From contig CAUYUJ010022430.1 in the NCBI GenBank assembly GCA_963575745.1, forward strand, positions 1-37,500: a stretch of 37,500 bases of DNA, written 5' to 3'. This document shows positions 19,197-27,387 of this stretch, one piece after another. The first letter of the stretch is position 1; each line of letters opens with the position of its first letter. The position numbers and the translations under genes were made by a program. The DNA is from Prorocentrum cordatum (taxonomy: Eukaryota > Sar > Dinophyceae > Prorocentrales > Prorocentraceae). The notes beneath the pieces are model-generated. The model did not search any database. It saw only the letters and a list, made by a program, of their open reading frames with translations, and was not told the origin of the DNA.

Positions 19197-20160
19197 TCAT
19201 ATTTGTATATATATATATATATATTAATATACAAGTCTGCAGTGGCGCTTCGCGCCATACATCTTGGTCCTTGAAGTTTGGTATGCAGGCGGACTAGCAG
19301 GAAGGTCAAGACGACAATTTAACGAGAAATCCTTGTTGCCTTTTCTGGCATCGCCGCTGAAATAATGTTATTCGTTATCCGTCCTCCATGCTTCTTTTTC
19401 CTCATTTTCGCCATGCCCTGCGCATTCTCCTCATCCTCCTCAGCTCCTTTTGCGGAGGCTCCTCCCTGGAGAGCGTCTGGGGGCCTCACAAAAGTTGTTT
19501 CGGGCTTCCTACAGGCCTTCTGGAGGCCTCCTGGGCGTGTTCTGGGAGCCTCCGGGGGCTTCCTCGGGCCACCATGCCTCCAACCGCGGTCTCCCTGAAC
19601 GACCGGGTCACGATTTGGAATGCTTCGGAGGGTGTCTCGGGGCCATCTTGGGCCGCCATGGGGCTCTCTGAAGGCCATCTTGGACCCCTGTTGTGCCGTT
19701 TTGGGTCTCTCTTGGACTGCCTGGAAGCCCTTTCGGAGGGTTGTGGGGCGTGCTTGGAGCCTCTCCAGCGGCTTCGGACGCCCAGAAAACCGCCGTCTTG
19801 GAGCGTCGGGAAGCCGAAAATAGGATAACCCCAGAATTCTCCAAAAACCAACATTGCCTCTTGGGGCCCCTTGGAAAGCTTTTTGGGGTGCCTTGGGGGT
19901 CTTTGGGGCCGTCCTGAAACAATTGGAGTCCCTCTTGGAGCGCTCTTGTGCTGGGGCCTCCCTTGAGCCTTTCAGATGGCCCCTCTGATCGCTCTGGGTC
20001 TGCTGGCAAGGCGTTTGTGGAGACCCGGAAAGCCGGGTGACCTTTTCCAAGGACGTCCAAGGGAGCCCGAGAACCCCAGATCCCGGGGATCCAGTTTTTT
20101 TTTGGGGTGGGGGCGGTTCCCCCCCCCCCCGGGCTTGTAGAAATATAGGAAGAGGAATAT
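19166..20160. mobile_element. Insertion present only in the left arm, flanked by TA runs
   Basis: In the right arm the sequence at the same place (24664-24768) is just (TG)n(TA)n. In the left arm (TA)n is split by about 930 bp from about 19226 to 20150. The left end reads ATACAAGTCTGCAG and the right end, reverse-complemented, reads TTTCTACAAGCCCGG. These share a short inverted TACAAG(T/C)C. The interior (19440-20040) is CTCTTGG-rich, that is, the CCAAGAGG family on the minus strand. No transposase is seen. A TA-targeting MITE-like element or a recombination product would both fit. Confidence 0.45.
19440..20060 (-). repeat. CCAAGAGG-rich composite repeat within the insertion
   Basis: CTCTTGG/GGCCTCC words every 10-25 bp, opposite in orientation to the adjacent 20430-21060 block. 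All long frames through it are repeat-driven. Confidence 0.65.
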
Positions 20161-20179
20161 ATATTTATATACACACGCC

Positions 20180-21070
20180 GGGGTGCAGGGCTGGGGCCCT
20201 TCTTCCAAGTGCCCCGACTCGCCATGGCGGCTCTGGGTTCGCTGGGTGCCCTCCCCAGCGGCCCGAGAGCCGCTCAGACGGCTTTAAGCGGCGCCACAGA
20301 GAAACGAGAAGGCTTCTAGATGTTCCGCTGGGCTTCCGGGCAGCCCCAGATAGCGTCAGGACGGTCCAAGAGGGCTCGCCGAGCAATTCCCAGAGGCAAA
20401 CACCATCGATATTCCCTAGGTCTTCTCAATGTTTTTGGGATTCTCGACTTTCGAGCTTCCGACGTTCCACGACGTCCCAAGGGGCCCCCAAGACCGCCCC
20501 AAGACTGCCCAAGAGACCACCAAGACTGCGCCAAGACGGGCCGAGAGGCCCCCAAGGCGGCCCTAATAGGGGCCCAGCGCGGTCCAAGAGGGCTCCGAAC
20601 CAGTTCCAAGAGGGGCCCATGAGCAGGAGTCCGGAAGGACAATTCGAGCTTTCCGTTCCAAGATGCCCCCATGCGGCCCAAGATGGCTCGTCGAGCGCTC
20701 CCCAGAGGGCCCAAAGAGGCAAAAACCATTGATTTGCCTAAAGTTTTTTCAATCTCGGGGCTCTCGACCTTTCGAGCTTATGACGTTCCGCGACGTTCCC
20801 AAGAGGCTCCTCCCAAGACCGCTGAGACAGGCCAAGAGGCCCCCAAGAGTGCCCAAGGACGGCCCAAGGGGGCCGGCCCCAGGCGGCCCTAGAGGCGCCC
20901 TAGACGCCTTAAGACGGTCCCAAGAGGGGCCCGAACGCAGGAGACCGCAGCGAAAATGGAAGCTTTTCGTTTTCAGATGCCCCCAGGCGGCTCGAGAGGA
21001 CTCGATGAGCGCTCCCCAGATGGACGCAAGAGGCACAAACCAATGGTTCCCCTGCGGTATTTATGTGTGT
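20180..21070 (+). repeat. CCAAGAGG composite repeat, left-arm block (~300-bp units)
   Basis: Units starting TCGACTTTCGAGCTTCCGAC (about 20445) and TCGACCTTTCGAGCTTATGA (about 20762) are followed by CCAAGA-G-GCCCCC words. Each unit then has a conserved AAGATGCCCCCA, GAGCGCTCCCCAG and AAACCATTGATTTGCC ending. The same units occur inverted at 23800-24440 and directly at 33430-34250. Confidence 0.8.
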
Positions 21071-21078
21071 TTCGGAGG

Positions 21079-21130
21079 TCCGTACCCACTTTGGCTCAAG
21101 CCCTCTGGCTCAAGGCCGCTCTGGCTCGAG
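21079..21130 (+). other. Spliced leader followed by two relict leaders
   Basis: 21079-21100 matches the 22-nt dinoflagellate leader at 20 positions (TCCGTACCCACTTTGGCTCA plus AG). 21101-21114 (CCCTCTGGCTCAAG) and 21115-21130 (GCCGCTCTGGCTCGAG) are truncated leaders behind it. This implies at least two rounds of mRNA retroposition. It sets the orientation of the following gene as plus. Confidence 0.85.
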
Positions 21131-21228
21131 ACGAGCCGAGCCGGCCTTGCCCGCGCCCCCCGGGCGCGCTGCCCGGGGCAGGTTGGGATGGGGGCGCCCT
21201 CCTCCTGATCTGCCCCTCCCCCGCGCCA

Positions 21229-22310
21229 TGGCGGCGCTCGCTGGACTGGCGGCTGGCCGGGCGCTTGGCCGCGGCCCTGCCGCCGCCGCCGCGCCCTCGC
21301 GGGCGGTTCGCCGGCGTCGGCAGCGGCGCGCGGCCGCCGCCCGCATCGCCGGCGCCGCCCCGGCCCCCGGCCTTCTGCCTCCGCTGGCTGGCCCTGGCGC
21401 TGGCGGCGCCGCGGGCGCTGCCGCGGCTGCTGGCGCGGCCGCCGCCGTGCGCGGCTGCGCCCGCTTCGGCGCCTGCGCCGGCGGCCGCCGCCGCGGCTGA
21501 CTGGCCGCCGGCAAATTCGCGGCTGGTGCCGCGAGCCCCGCGGCTGCCGCGCCCTGGGCCGCGGCGGCCGCGCGCGCGCGCCCGGAGCGGCGCCGCGCCC
21601 TGGGCCGCGGCGGCCGCGCGCGCGCGCCCGGAGCGGCGCGCCGGGCGGGGGTTGTGCCTGGCGGGGCGACGCTGCCGCTGGAGGCTGAGCGCTCGGCGGC
21701 GGCCGAGCGCTCGGCCTGGCTGGCTCTGGAGGCCGAGCGCGCGGCGAGCGCGGAGGTGCTGGGGTGGGCGGACGCGACGGCGACGGCGACGGCGGGCCAG
21801 GGCACGGGCGGGCTGGACGACGACGCAAAGGACGAGGATGCGGAGGACGAGGACCTGGAGGACGAGATGCATCTCATCGGCATGTTCGTCCAGGCGGTGG
21901 ACGTGGAGGAGGCGCAGGAGGTCGTCGAGGCGGAGGCGGAGGACGAGGCGGAGGACGAGCTGAAGCGCGGCTGCGCGAGCATGTCTGCAGCCCTGGAAGG
22001 CGTCGTCTCTTCGGGCGCGTCCCTGACTATGTCGCGCGGCCCCCTTGGGGCAGGGGCCACGACGATAGACATTCTAGCAGAGACAGAGAGGTGCTCCTTT
22101 CGGTGGGCATGTGCTTTGCCCTGGAGGGTGGTAATTGCTCAGAGATGGTTTGCATTTCAGGCTGGAGTCAGGACCAGATCCAGCTTGTGAGCGCCTTGCG
22201 GTCCGTTTACCCCGCCAGCTAAACGCTCGCTCTTTCGGAAGGCGTCACCTCCTCGTCAAATGCGTCCCTGCCTACTACGCGTGCCCCCCCTCGCGAGCCG
22301 CAGGGCGCCG
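21229..22310 (+). pseudogene. Alanine-rich/acidic protein gene, copy 1 (left arm)
   Basis: The ATG at 21229, about 100 bp after the leader remnants, opens MAALAGLAAGRALGRGPAAA, an Ala/Arg/Gly-rich N-terminus. A TGA at 21498 interrupts frame 0, which then resumes. It continues LEAERSAAAERSAWLALEAE, an acidic run (DDDAKDEDAEDEDLEDE), MHLIGMFVQAVD, EEAQEVVEAEAEDEAEDELK and GATTIDILAETE. A small indel near 22090 moves the matching text to frame 2 (VLLSVGMCFALEGG, SGWSQDQIQL) until a TAA at 22220-22222, where the right-arm copy reads TCA. With one stop, one frameshift and a second stop this copy looks dead. The family is unknown to me. Confidence 0.5.
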
Positions 22311-22600
22311 GCTTCGGCGTCGAGGAGGTGGGGGAGGTGCCGGAGGTGGAGGCGATGGAGGGCGAGGAAAACGGAGGCGTGGAGTGCGAGGACGAGGACG
22401 TGGACGGCGACGGCGTGAAAGGCGAGAGCATGGCCCACGAGGGCGTGGAGGACGAGCCCGACGGGCTGGAGGACGAGGACGTGACGGGCGACTTCAGCCG
22501 GAACATGCTGACGTGCAGCGACGTTGCCGCGGGCGGCGACACCGGCTCCGCCTCGCGCGGGCGCCCCGCGGCTCGCGAGGGGGGCCGCGCGTGGTAGGCG
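22311..22600 (+). CDS. Acidic segment of the same gene in the inverted-duplication spacer
   Basis: An open frame from 22328 to the stop at 22595-22597 is rich in Glu, Asp and Val: VEAMEGEEN, ECEDEDVDGDG, EPDGLEDEDVTGDFSRNMLT. It is the direct continuation of copy 1 and is matched by the copy at 25996-26340, so the text is conserved between paralogues. The last 35 bp lie in the right arm and are antisense to copy 2, so the true end of the gene is lost here. Confidence 0.45.
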
Positions 22601-23640
22601 GGGGCGCATTTGACGAGAGGGCGGCGCCTTCCGAAAGAGTGAGCGTTGAGCTGGCGGGGTACGCGAGGCGCGAGGCGCTCGCGAGCTGGATCCGGTCCTG
22701 ACTCCAGCCTGAAATACAAACCATCTTTGAGCTATTACCACCCTCCATGGCAAAGCACGTGCCCACCGAGAGGAGTACTTCTGTCTCTGCTAGAATGTCT
22801 ATCGTCGTGGCCCCTGCCCCAAGGGGGCCGCGCGACATAGTCGGGGGCGCGCTCGAAGAGACGGCGCCTTCCAGGGCTGCAGACGTGCTCGCGCAGCCGT
22901 GCTTCAGCTCGTCCTCCGCCTCGTCCTTCGCCTCCGCCTCGACGACCTCCTGCGCCTCCTCCGCGTCCGCCACCTGGGCGAACATGCCGATGAGATGCAC
23001 CTCGTCCTCCAGGTCATCGCCCTCCGCATCCTCGTCCTTTGCGTCGTCGTCCAGCCTGCCCGTGTCCTGGCCCGCCGTCGCCGTCGCCGTCGCGCCTGTC
23101 CACTCCAGCACCTCCGCGCTCGCCGCGCGCTCGGCTTCCAGAGCCAGCCAGGCCGAGCGCTCGGCCGCCGCCGAGCGCTCAGCCGAGCGCTCAGCCTCCA
23201 GCGGCAGCGTCGCCCCGCCAGGCGCAACCCCCGCCCGGCGCGCCGCCCCGGGCGCGCGCGCGGCCGACGCGGCCCAGGGCGCGCGGGGCGCGCGGCGCCA
23301 GCCGCGAATTCGGCCGCCAGCGCGAGCGCGGCTGCCGCCGGCCAGGGGCCGGCAGCAGCCGCGGCGGCGGCGGCCGCCGCGGCCGCGGCGCAGGCGGCGG
23401 CCGAAGCGGGCGCAGCCGCGCACGGGGCGGCGGCCGCGCCAGCAGCCGCGGCGGCGCCGCCAGCGTCAGGGCCTCAAGCCAGCGGAGGCAGACGGCTGGG
23501 GGCCGGGGCGGCGCCGGCGATGCGGGCGGCGGCCGCGCGCCGCTGCCGATGCCGGCGAGCCGCCCGCGAGGGCGCGGCGGCGGCGGCAGGGCCGCGGCCA
23601 GGCGCCCGGCCGGCCGTCAGTCCAGCGAGCGCCGCCATGG
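22494..23640 (-). pseudogene. Alanine-rich/acidic protein gene, copy 2 (right arm)
   Basis: On the minus strand the ATG at 23638-23640 opens MAALAGLTAGRAPGRG, but an in-frame TGA near 23475 cuts the N-terminal part. A 309-codon frame (23423 to 22494) then carries LEAERSAERSAAAERSAW, the acidic run, HLIGMFAQVADAEEAQEVVE, GATTIDILAETEVLLSVGTC, SGWSQDRIQLASA and SSTLTLSEGAALSSN without interruption. It therefore keeps the frame that copy 1 has lost. Beyond about 22561 it runs into the spacer in antisense, so its C-terminus is artificial. Two extra SAERS words mark a short expansion. Confidence 0.5.
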
Positions 23641-23722
23641 CGCATCAGGAGCAGGGGGCCTCCATCCCAACCTGCCTTGGGCAGCGCGCCCGGGGGGCGC
23701 GGGCAAGGCTGGCTCGGCTCGT

Positions 23723-23774
23723 CTCGAGCCAGAGCGGCCTTGAGCCAGAGGGCGTGAGCCGAAGTGGGTGCGGA
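23723..23774 (-). other. Decayed spliced-leader remnants, right arm
   Basis: Reverse complement of 21079-21130 with further substitutions (TCCGCACCCACTTCGGCTCA plus CG, then two truncated leaders). Same order and spacing as in the left arm. Confidence 0.8.
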
Positions 23775-23799
23775 CCTTCGAAAACACATAAACACCGCA

Positions 23800-24650
23800 G
23801 GGGAACCATTGGTTTGTGCCTCTTGCGTCCATCTGGGGAGCGCTCATCGAGTCCTCTCGAGCCGCCTTGGGGCATCTGAAAACGAAAAGCTTGAATTTTC
23901 GCTCCGGGTTCCTGCGCTCGGGCCCCTCTTGGCCGTCTTGAGGCGTCCATGGCGCCTCTGGGGCCGCCTGGGGCCGGCCCCCTTGGGCCGTCTTTGGGCA
24001 CTCTTGGGGGCCTCCTGGCCCGTCTCAGCGGTCTTGGGGGGGCCTCTCGGGGCGTCGCGGAGCGTCAGAAGCTCGAAAAGTCGAGGGCCCCGATATTCAA
24101 GGCAAATCAATGTTTTGTTGCTTCTTTGGGCCCTCTGGGGAGCGCTCGACGAGCCGTCTCGGGCCGTCTGGGGGCATCCTGGAACGGAAAGCTCGAATTG
24201 TCTTTTCGGACTCCTGCTCATGGGCCCCTCGCGGGACTGGTTCGGAGCCTTCTTGGGCCGCGTTGGACCCTTATTAGGGCCGCCTTGGGGCCTCTTGGCC
24301 CGTCTTGGCGCAGTCTTCGTGGTCTCTTGGGCAGTCTTGGGGCGGTCTTGGGGGCCCCTTGGGACGTCGTGGAACGTCGGAAGCTCGAAAGTCGAGAGTC
24401 CCAGAAACATTGAGAAGACCTAGGGAATATCGATGGTGTTTGCCTCTGGGAATTGCTCGGCGAGCCCTCTTGGACCGTCCTGACGCTATCTGGGGCTGCC
24501 CGGAAGCCCCGCGGAACATCTAGAAACCTTTTCGTTTCTCTGTGGCGCTGCTTGGGGCCGTCTGAGCGGCTCTCGGGCCGCTGGGGAGGGCGCCCAGCGA
24601 GCCCAGAGCCGCCATGGCGAGTCGGGGCACTTGGAAGAAGGGCCCCAGCC
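23800..24650 (-). repeat. CCAAGAGG composite repeat, right-arm block
   Basis: Mirror copy of 20180-21060: CTCTTGG words, CTGGGGAGCGCTC, and GGAAGCTCGAAAGTCGAGAG near 24368. The stretch 24340-24520 is almost identical to the reverse complement of 20320-20510. Confidence 0.85.
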
Positions 24651-24663
24651 CTGCACCCCGGCG

Positions 24664-24730
<67 letters not shown>

Positions 24731-24731
24731 C

Positions 24732-24768
<37 letters not shown>
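24664..24768 (+). repeat. (TG)n(TA)n
   Basis: About 80 bp of TG followed by TATA. It sits where the left arm has TA runs split by the ~930-bp insertion. Confidence 0.95.
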
Positions 24769-24774
24769 AATCTA

Positions 24775-25170
24775 TATGTAAGCGTAGGTGATGCATGTTG
24801 AATTTCCCCCTGGGGACTGACTGGATGAACCGCGCTCCCAACCGGGTAGGCGCGAAGAAGTGCTCATGTGATAAATCATTGCGCAGCACGTGCACGAGTC
24901 ATCTAAACACCTGCTGGCATGCGAGGAAATACTCTGGCAGACGACCCGACGGGTCGTCTGCCATGTATCACGCGAGGCAGCCCCGCTCTCACGCCGCCTC
25001 GCGCTTGCGCTCCTCCAGCGGCTTCCGAGTTTATACAGCCGAGGTATTTCCAGTTCTCGTCCTTGGTCGGGCATGTTCCCCATACAGGCGGATTTTGGAG
25101 GAACAATGGAAAATTGTCAAACAACACAGCCAACAATTGTCAAAACATACTCGAAACACCTGCACCTGAC
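24775..25170 (-). other. Unique block of the right arm, no gene
   Basis: Reverse-complement partner of 18655-19165. It contains the 29-bp palindrome at 24935-24963 in place of the left arm's ~115-bp segment. Confidence 0.5.
24935..24963. repeat. Perfect 29-bp palindrome
   Basis: TGGCAGACGACCCG, centre A, CGGGTCGTCTGCCA: a 14-bp perfect stem with a one-base centre. The left arm has only a half-site-like CGGGTCGTCGGCCAGAG at the same position. Confidence 0.85.
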
Positions 25171-25172
25171 TA

Positions 25173-25214
25173 TTTCCCCACATCCTGAGTGGGGTTTTTG
25201 TTTTCCCAGAACAC
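25173..25214 (-). repeat. Hairpin element copy, right arm
   Basis: CCCCACATCCTGAGTGGGG followed by TTTTTGTTTTCCCAGAACAC, the reverse complement of 18611-18652. Confidence 0.8.
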
Positions 25215-25254
25215 CCTCTCCTTCCCACGTTCCCATCTTCCCACCTCGCGTTCA

Positions 25255-25362
25255 CTTTTCCATATCATCCGTACAATGCCATGCCATACCTACCACATGA
25301 TAGCTACCACACCATACTTTCTGCCATGCAGTACCATACCTCCCACACCATGCAAAACCTTC
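25255..25362 (-). repeat. (CCATA)n imperfect microsatellite, right arm
   Basis: CCATACC/TACCACA words mirror the TATGG repeats at 18446-18566. Confidence 0.75.
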
Positions 25363-25364
25363 CC

Positions 25365-25995
25365 GCGCCTCCAGGGAGGCCCCGCCTGAGCGAGCAGGGT
25401 ATTCGAATACCATATTATTTATGAGGTTTCGTGCCCCTCCAACCCCTCCTGGGAGGCCCCGCGTGAGCGAGCGGGGAATTCGAATATCATAATATTCATC
25501 AGGTTTCGTGCTCTCCCACCCCTCCTGGGAGGCCCCGCGTGAGCGAGCAGGGTATTCGACAACTATTTTATTTATTAGGTTTCGTGCCCTCCGACCCCTC
25601 CAGGGAGGCCCTGCGTGAGCGAGCAGGGTATTCGAATACCATAATATTCGTCAGGCTTCGCGCCCCTCCCGCCCCTCCAGGGGGGCCCCGCCTGAGCGAG
25701 CAGGGTATTCGAATATCATCCTATGTGTCGGGCTTCGTGCCCGCCCAACCCCTCCAGGGAGGCCCCGCGCGAGCGAGCTCTTCCCGCCCCTCCAGGGGGG
25801 CCCCGCCTGAGCGAGCAGGGTATTCGAATACCATACTGTTTATGAGGTTTCGTGCCCTTCCCACCCCTCCAGGGAGGCCCCGCCTGAGCGAGCAGGGTAT
25901 TCGAATGCCATATTATCTATCAGGCTTCGTGCCCCTCCCACCCCTCCAGGGAGGCCCCGCGTGAGCGAGCAGGGTATTCGAATGCCGTGCTATTT
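25365..25995 (-). repeat. 77-bp tandem array, inverted
   Basis: About eight units read on the minus strand as in 17700-18445, including the truncated junction GGGAAGAGCTCGCTC near 25770-25785. Five units lie on the inner side of the junction here versus six in the left arm. Confidence 0.9.
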
Positions 25996-26345
25996 ATCAG
26001 CTTGTGAGCGCCTTGCGGTTCGCGTACTCAGCTCGACGTTCGCTCTTTCGGAAGGCGTCGCCTCCTCGTCAACTGCGTCCCTGCCTTCGGCGTCGACGAG
26101 GTGGGGGGGTTCCGGAGGTGTAGACGCGATGGAGGATGCGGAGAACAGAGACGTGGAGTACGAAGACCAGGACGTGGACGGCGACGGCGCGAAGGGCGAG
26201 AGCACGGCCCACGAGGGCGTGGAGGGCGAGCCCGACGGGCTGGAGGACGAGGGCGTGACGGGCGACTTCAGCCGGGACATGCTGACGTACAGCGACGCTG
26301 GACGGCGACGCCGGCTCCGCCTCGCGCGGGCTCCCCGAGGAGGGG
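25996..26345 (+). pseudogene. Alanine-rich/acidic protein gene, copy 3 (partial, direct)
   Basis: Begins abruptly with CTTGTGAGCGCCTTGCGG, matching copy 1 from about 22186, and continues through text equivalent to the spacer. The frame reads STFALSEGVASSSTASLPSA, then DAMEDAENRDVEYEDQDVDG and LEDEGVTGDFSRDMLTYSD. It lacks the upstream half of the gene. Near 26300 a small deletion relative to the spacer breaks the frame (GRRRRLRLARA instead of AAGGDTGSAS). It is followed by an exon-like open frame at 26353. Confidence 0.5.
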
Positions 26346-26352
26346 GGGTCAG

Positions 26353-27387
26353 GCCGATGAGAAGGCGGGGGAGGAGAAGGAGGCGGAGGTGCAGGAGGTG
26401 ATCGACGAGGCGGGGGTGGAGGCGGACGACGGGGACGATGAGTTCGAGAGCGCGGTGGTGGAGGAGGTGGAGGACGAGATGCGCGATGACAAGGCGCAGG
26501 GCGAGGTGGGGGGCGGGGGCCTGCAGCGCGGCGCTGCCCCGGGACAGGCTCAGCAGCCTGATGGCGACCTCCCGCCCGCGCGCGGCGCCGCAGGTGCTGG
26601 AGCTCGACCGGCGCCAGCTGCGGAAGCGGACGTGGGCGAGGTCGGTCCTGGCCCTGCCGAGCAGCACGAAGGCGAAATTCAGCCCCTGGCCGTCGCGACG
26701 GCCAGCCGCCCTGAGCCCGTGCCTGTTCTTGGTCATGCTGACCGTCGGCGAGATGGCGCCCTGATCCCTCTTATCTCTTCCCCGACCTCCCATCCTCCAA
26801 TGCAGCTGACCATTGCGAAGGATAGTCGCCCTGTTCCCGTGCCTGCTCCTGGTCATGCCGACGGTGCAGCTTGGTGTGGCGCGTCAATCGCACCGCGCTG
26901 GTTGCCGCGCCTTCGAATCGCGAGCGATGCGCAGCGTCCTGGGACCTCGACGCCGCCGAGGTCCACTCTTACACCGTGCCGCCGCCCTGTCCACAACCGC
27001 CCCCGGGAAGACCGCCGCGTCCGCTGGCCGAGACGCCCAGGCGAGGCGGCGGCCGCCCATTTGAAAAGGCTGAAGGTCGAAGGAGGCTACTACTTCACCG
27101 CGGCCTGGCACTCCTGGCGCGGGCGCGTGGGCCAGGAAAAAGGCGAGACCAGGAGCCGAGTCAAGTTCGACCCGTCCTGCTGGAAGTCCGACATGATCGA
27201 GCGCTTCCTGGGCGAAATGGCACGCGGCCGCTACGTCGTGGGCACCTGGCCCCGGAACGCGGGCGCCCACGTCGACTGGGGCCGCGAAGACGCCCTGCAT
27301 CAGGAGTTCCAGCGGAAGCGGGGGGCGGCCAAAGGCGAGGGGCGCGGGGTCGGCCCAGCGCGCAGCTCTGGGCACACCGAAAATTGA
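26353..27387 (+). CDS. Acidic then basic open reading frame, possible exon following copy 3
   Basis: GGGGGGTCAG before 26353 could be a splice acceptor. The frame then reads ADEKAGEEKEAEVQEVIDEA and DDEFESAVVEEVEDEM, a Gln/Pro/Ala linker with two SRPxPVPxxGHAD words (about 26703 and 26830), and from about 27055 a denser segment. That segment reads KVEGGYYFTAAWHSWRGRVG, WKSDMIERFLGEMARGRYVV and GTWPRNAGAHVDW, stopping at 27385-27387. This last segment looks like a folded conserved domain but I do not recognise it. The Glu-rich start fits the acidic gene upstream, so this may be its C-terminal part, missing from copies 1 and 2. Confidence 0.4.
   Translation, partial: ADEKAGEEKEAEVQEVIDEAGVEADDGDDEFESAVVEEVEDEMRDDKAQGEVGGGGLQRGAAPGQAQQPDGDLPPARGAAGAGARPAPAAEADVGEVGPGPAEQHEGEIQPLAVATASRPEPVPVLGHADRRRDGALIPLISSPTSHPPMQLTIAKDSRPVPVPAPGHADGAAWCGASIAPRWLPRLRIASDAQRPGTSTPPRSTLTPCRRPVHNRPREDRRVRWPRRPGEAAAAHLKRLKVEGGYYFTAAWHSWRGRVGQEKGETRSRVKFDPSCWKSDMIERFLGEMARGRYVVGTWPRNAGAHVDWGREDALHQEFQRKRGAAKGEGRGVGPARSSGHTEN

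Larger units (their letters stand above)
17815..22310 (+). repeat. Left arm of the large inverted duplication
   Basis: Read outward to inward: 77-bp array, TATGG repeats, hairpin element (18611-18652), unique block (18655-19165), insertion (19190-20155), CCAAGAGG composite repeat (20180-21070), spliced-leader remnants (21079-21130) and alanine-rich/acidic gene (21229 onward). Each block except the insertion and a ~115-bp piece at about 18870-18985 has a reverse-complement partner in 22561-25995. By eye the arms are nearly identical around 20320-20510 versus 24340-24520 and more diverged in the unique block. Confidence 0.9.
22561..25995 (-). repeat. Right arm of the large inverted duplication
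   Basis: Reverse complement of 17815-22310, in mirrored order. The inner edge lies at GGGCGCC, present also at the left inner edge (about 22305). The outer edge is at 25995, where ATTTATCAG of a 77-bp unit meets CTTGTGAGCGCC, the start of the third gene copy. It lacks the left arm's 19190-20155 insertion. Confidence 0.9.

Noticed and set aside
17815-25995. Inverted duplication as an assembly artefact
   Set aside because: The arms differ by many substitutions and large indels and the spacer is unique, so a fold-back misassembly of one sequence is unlikely.
25990-26856. 288-codon minus-strand frame over copy 3
   Set aside because: Antisense to the conserved acidic reading; its hydrophobic look mirrors Glu/Asp codons on the plus strand.
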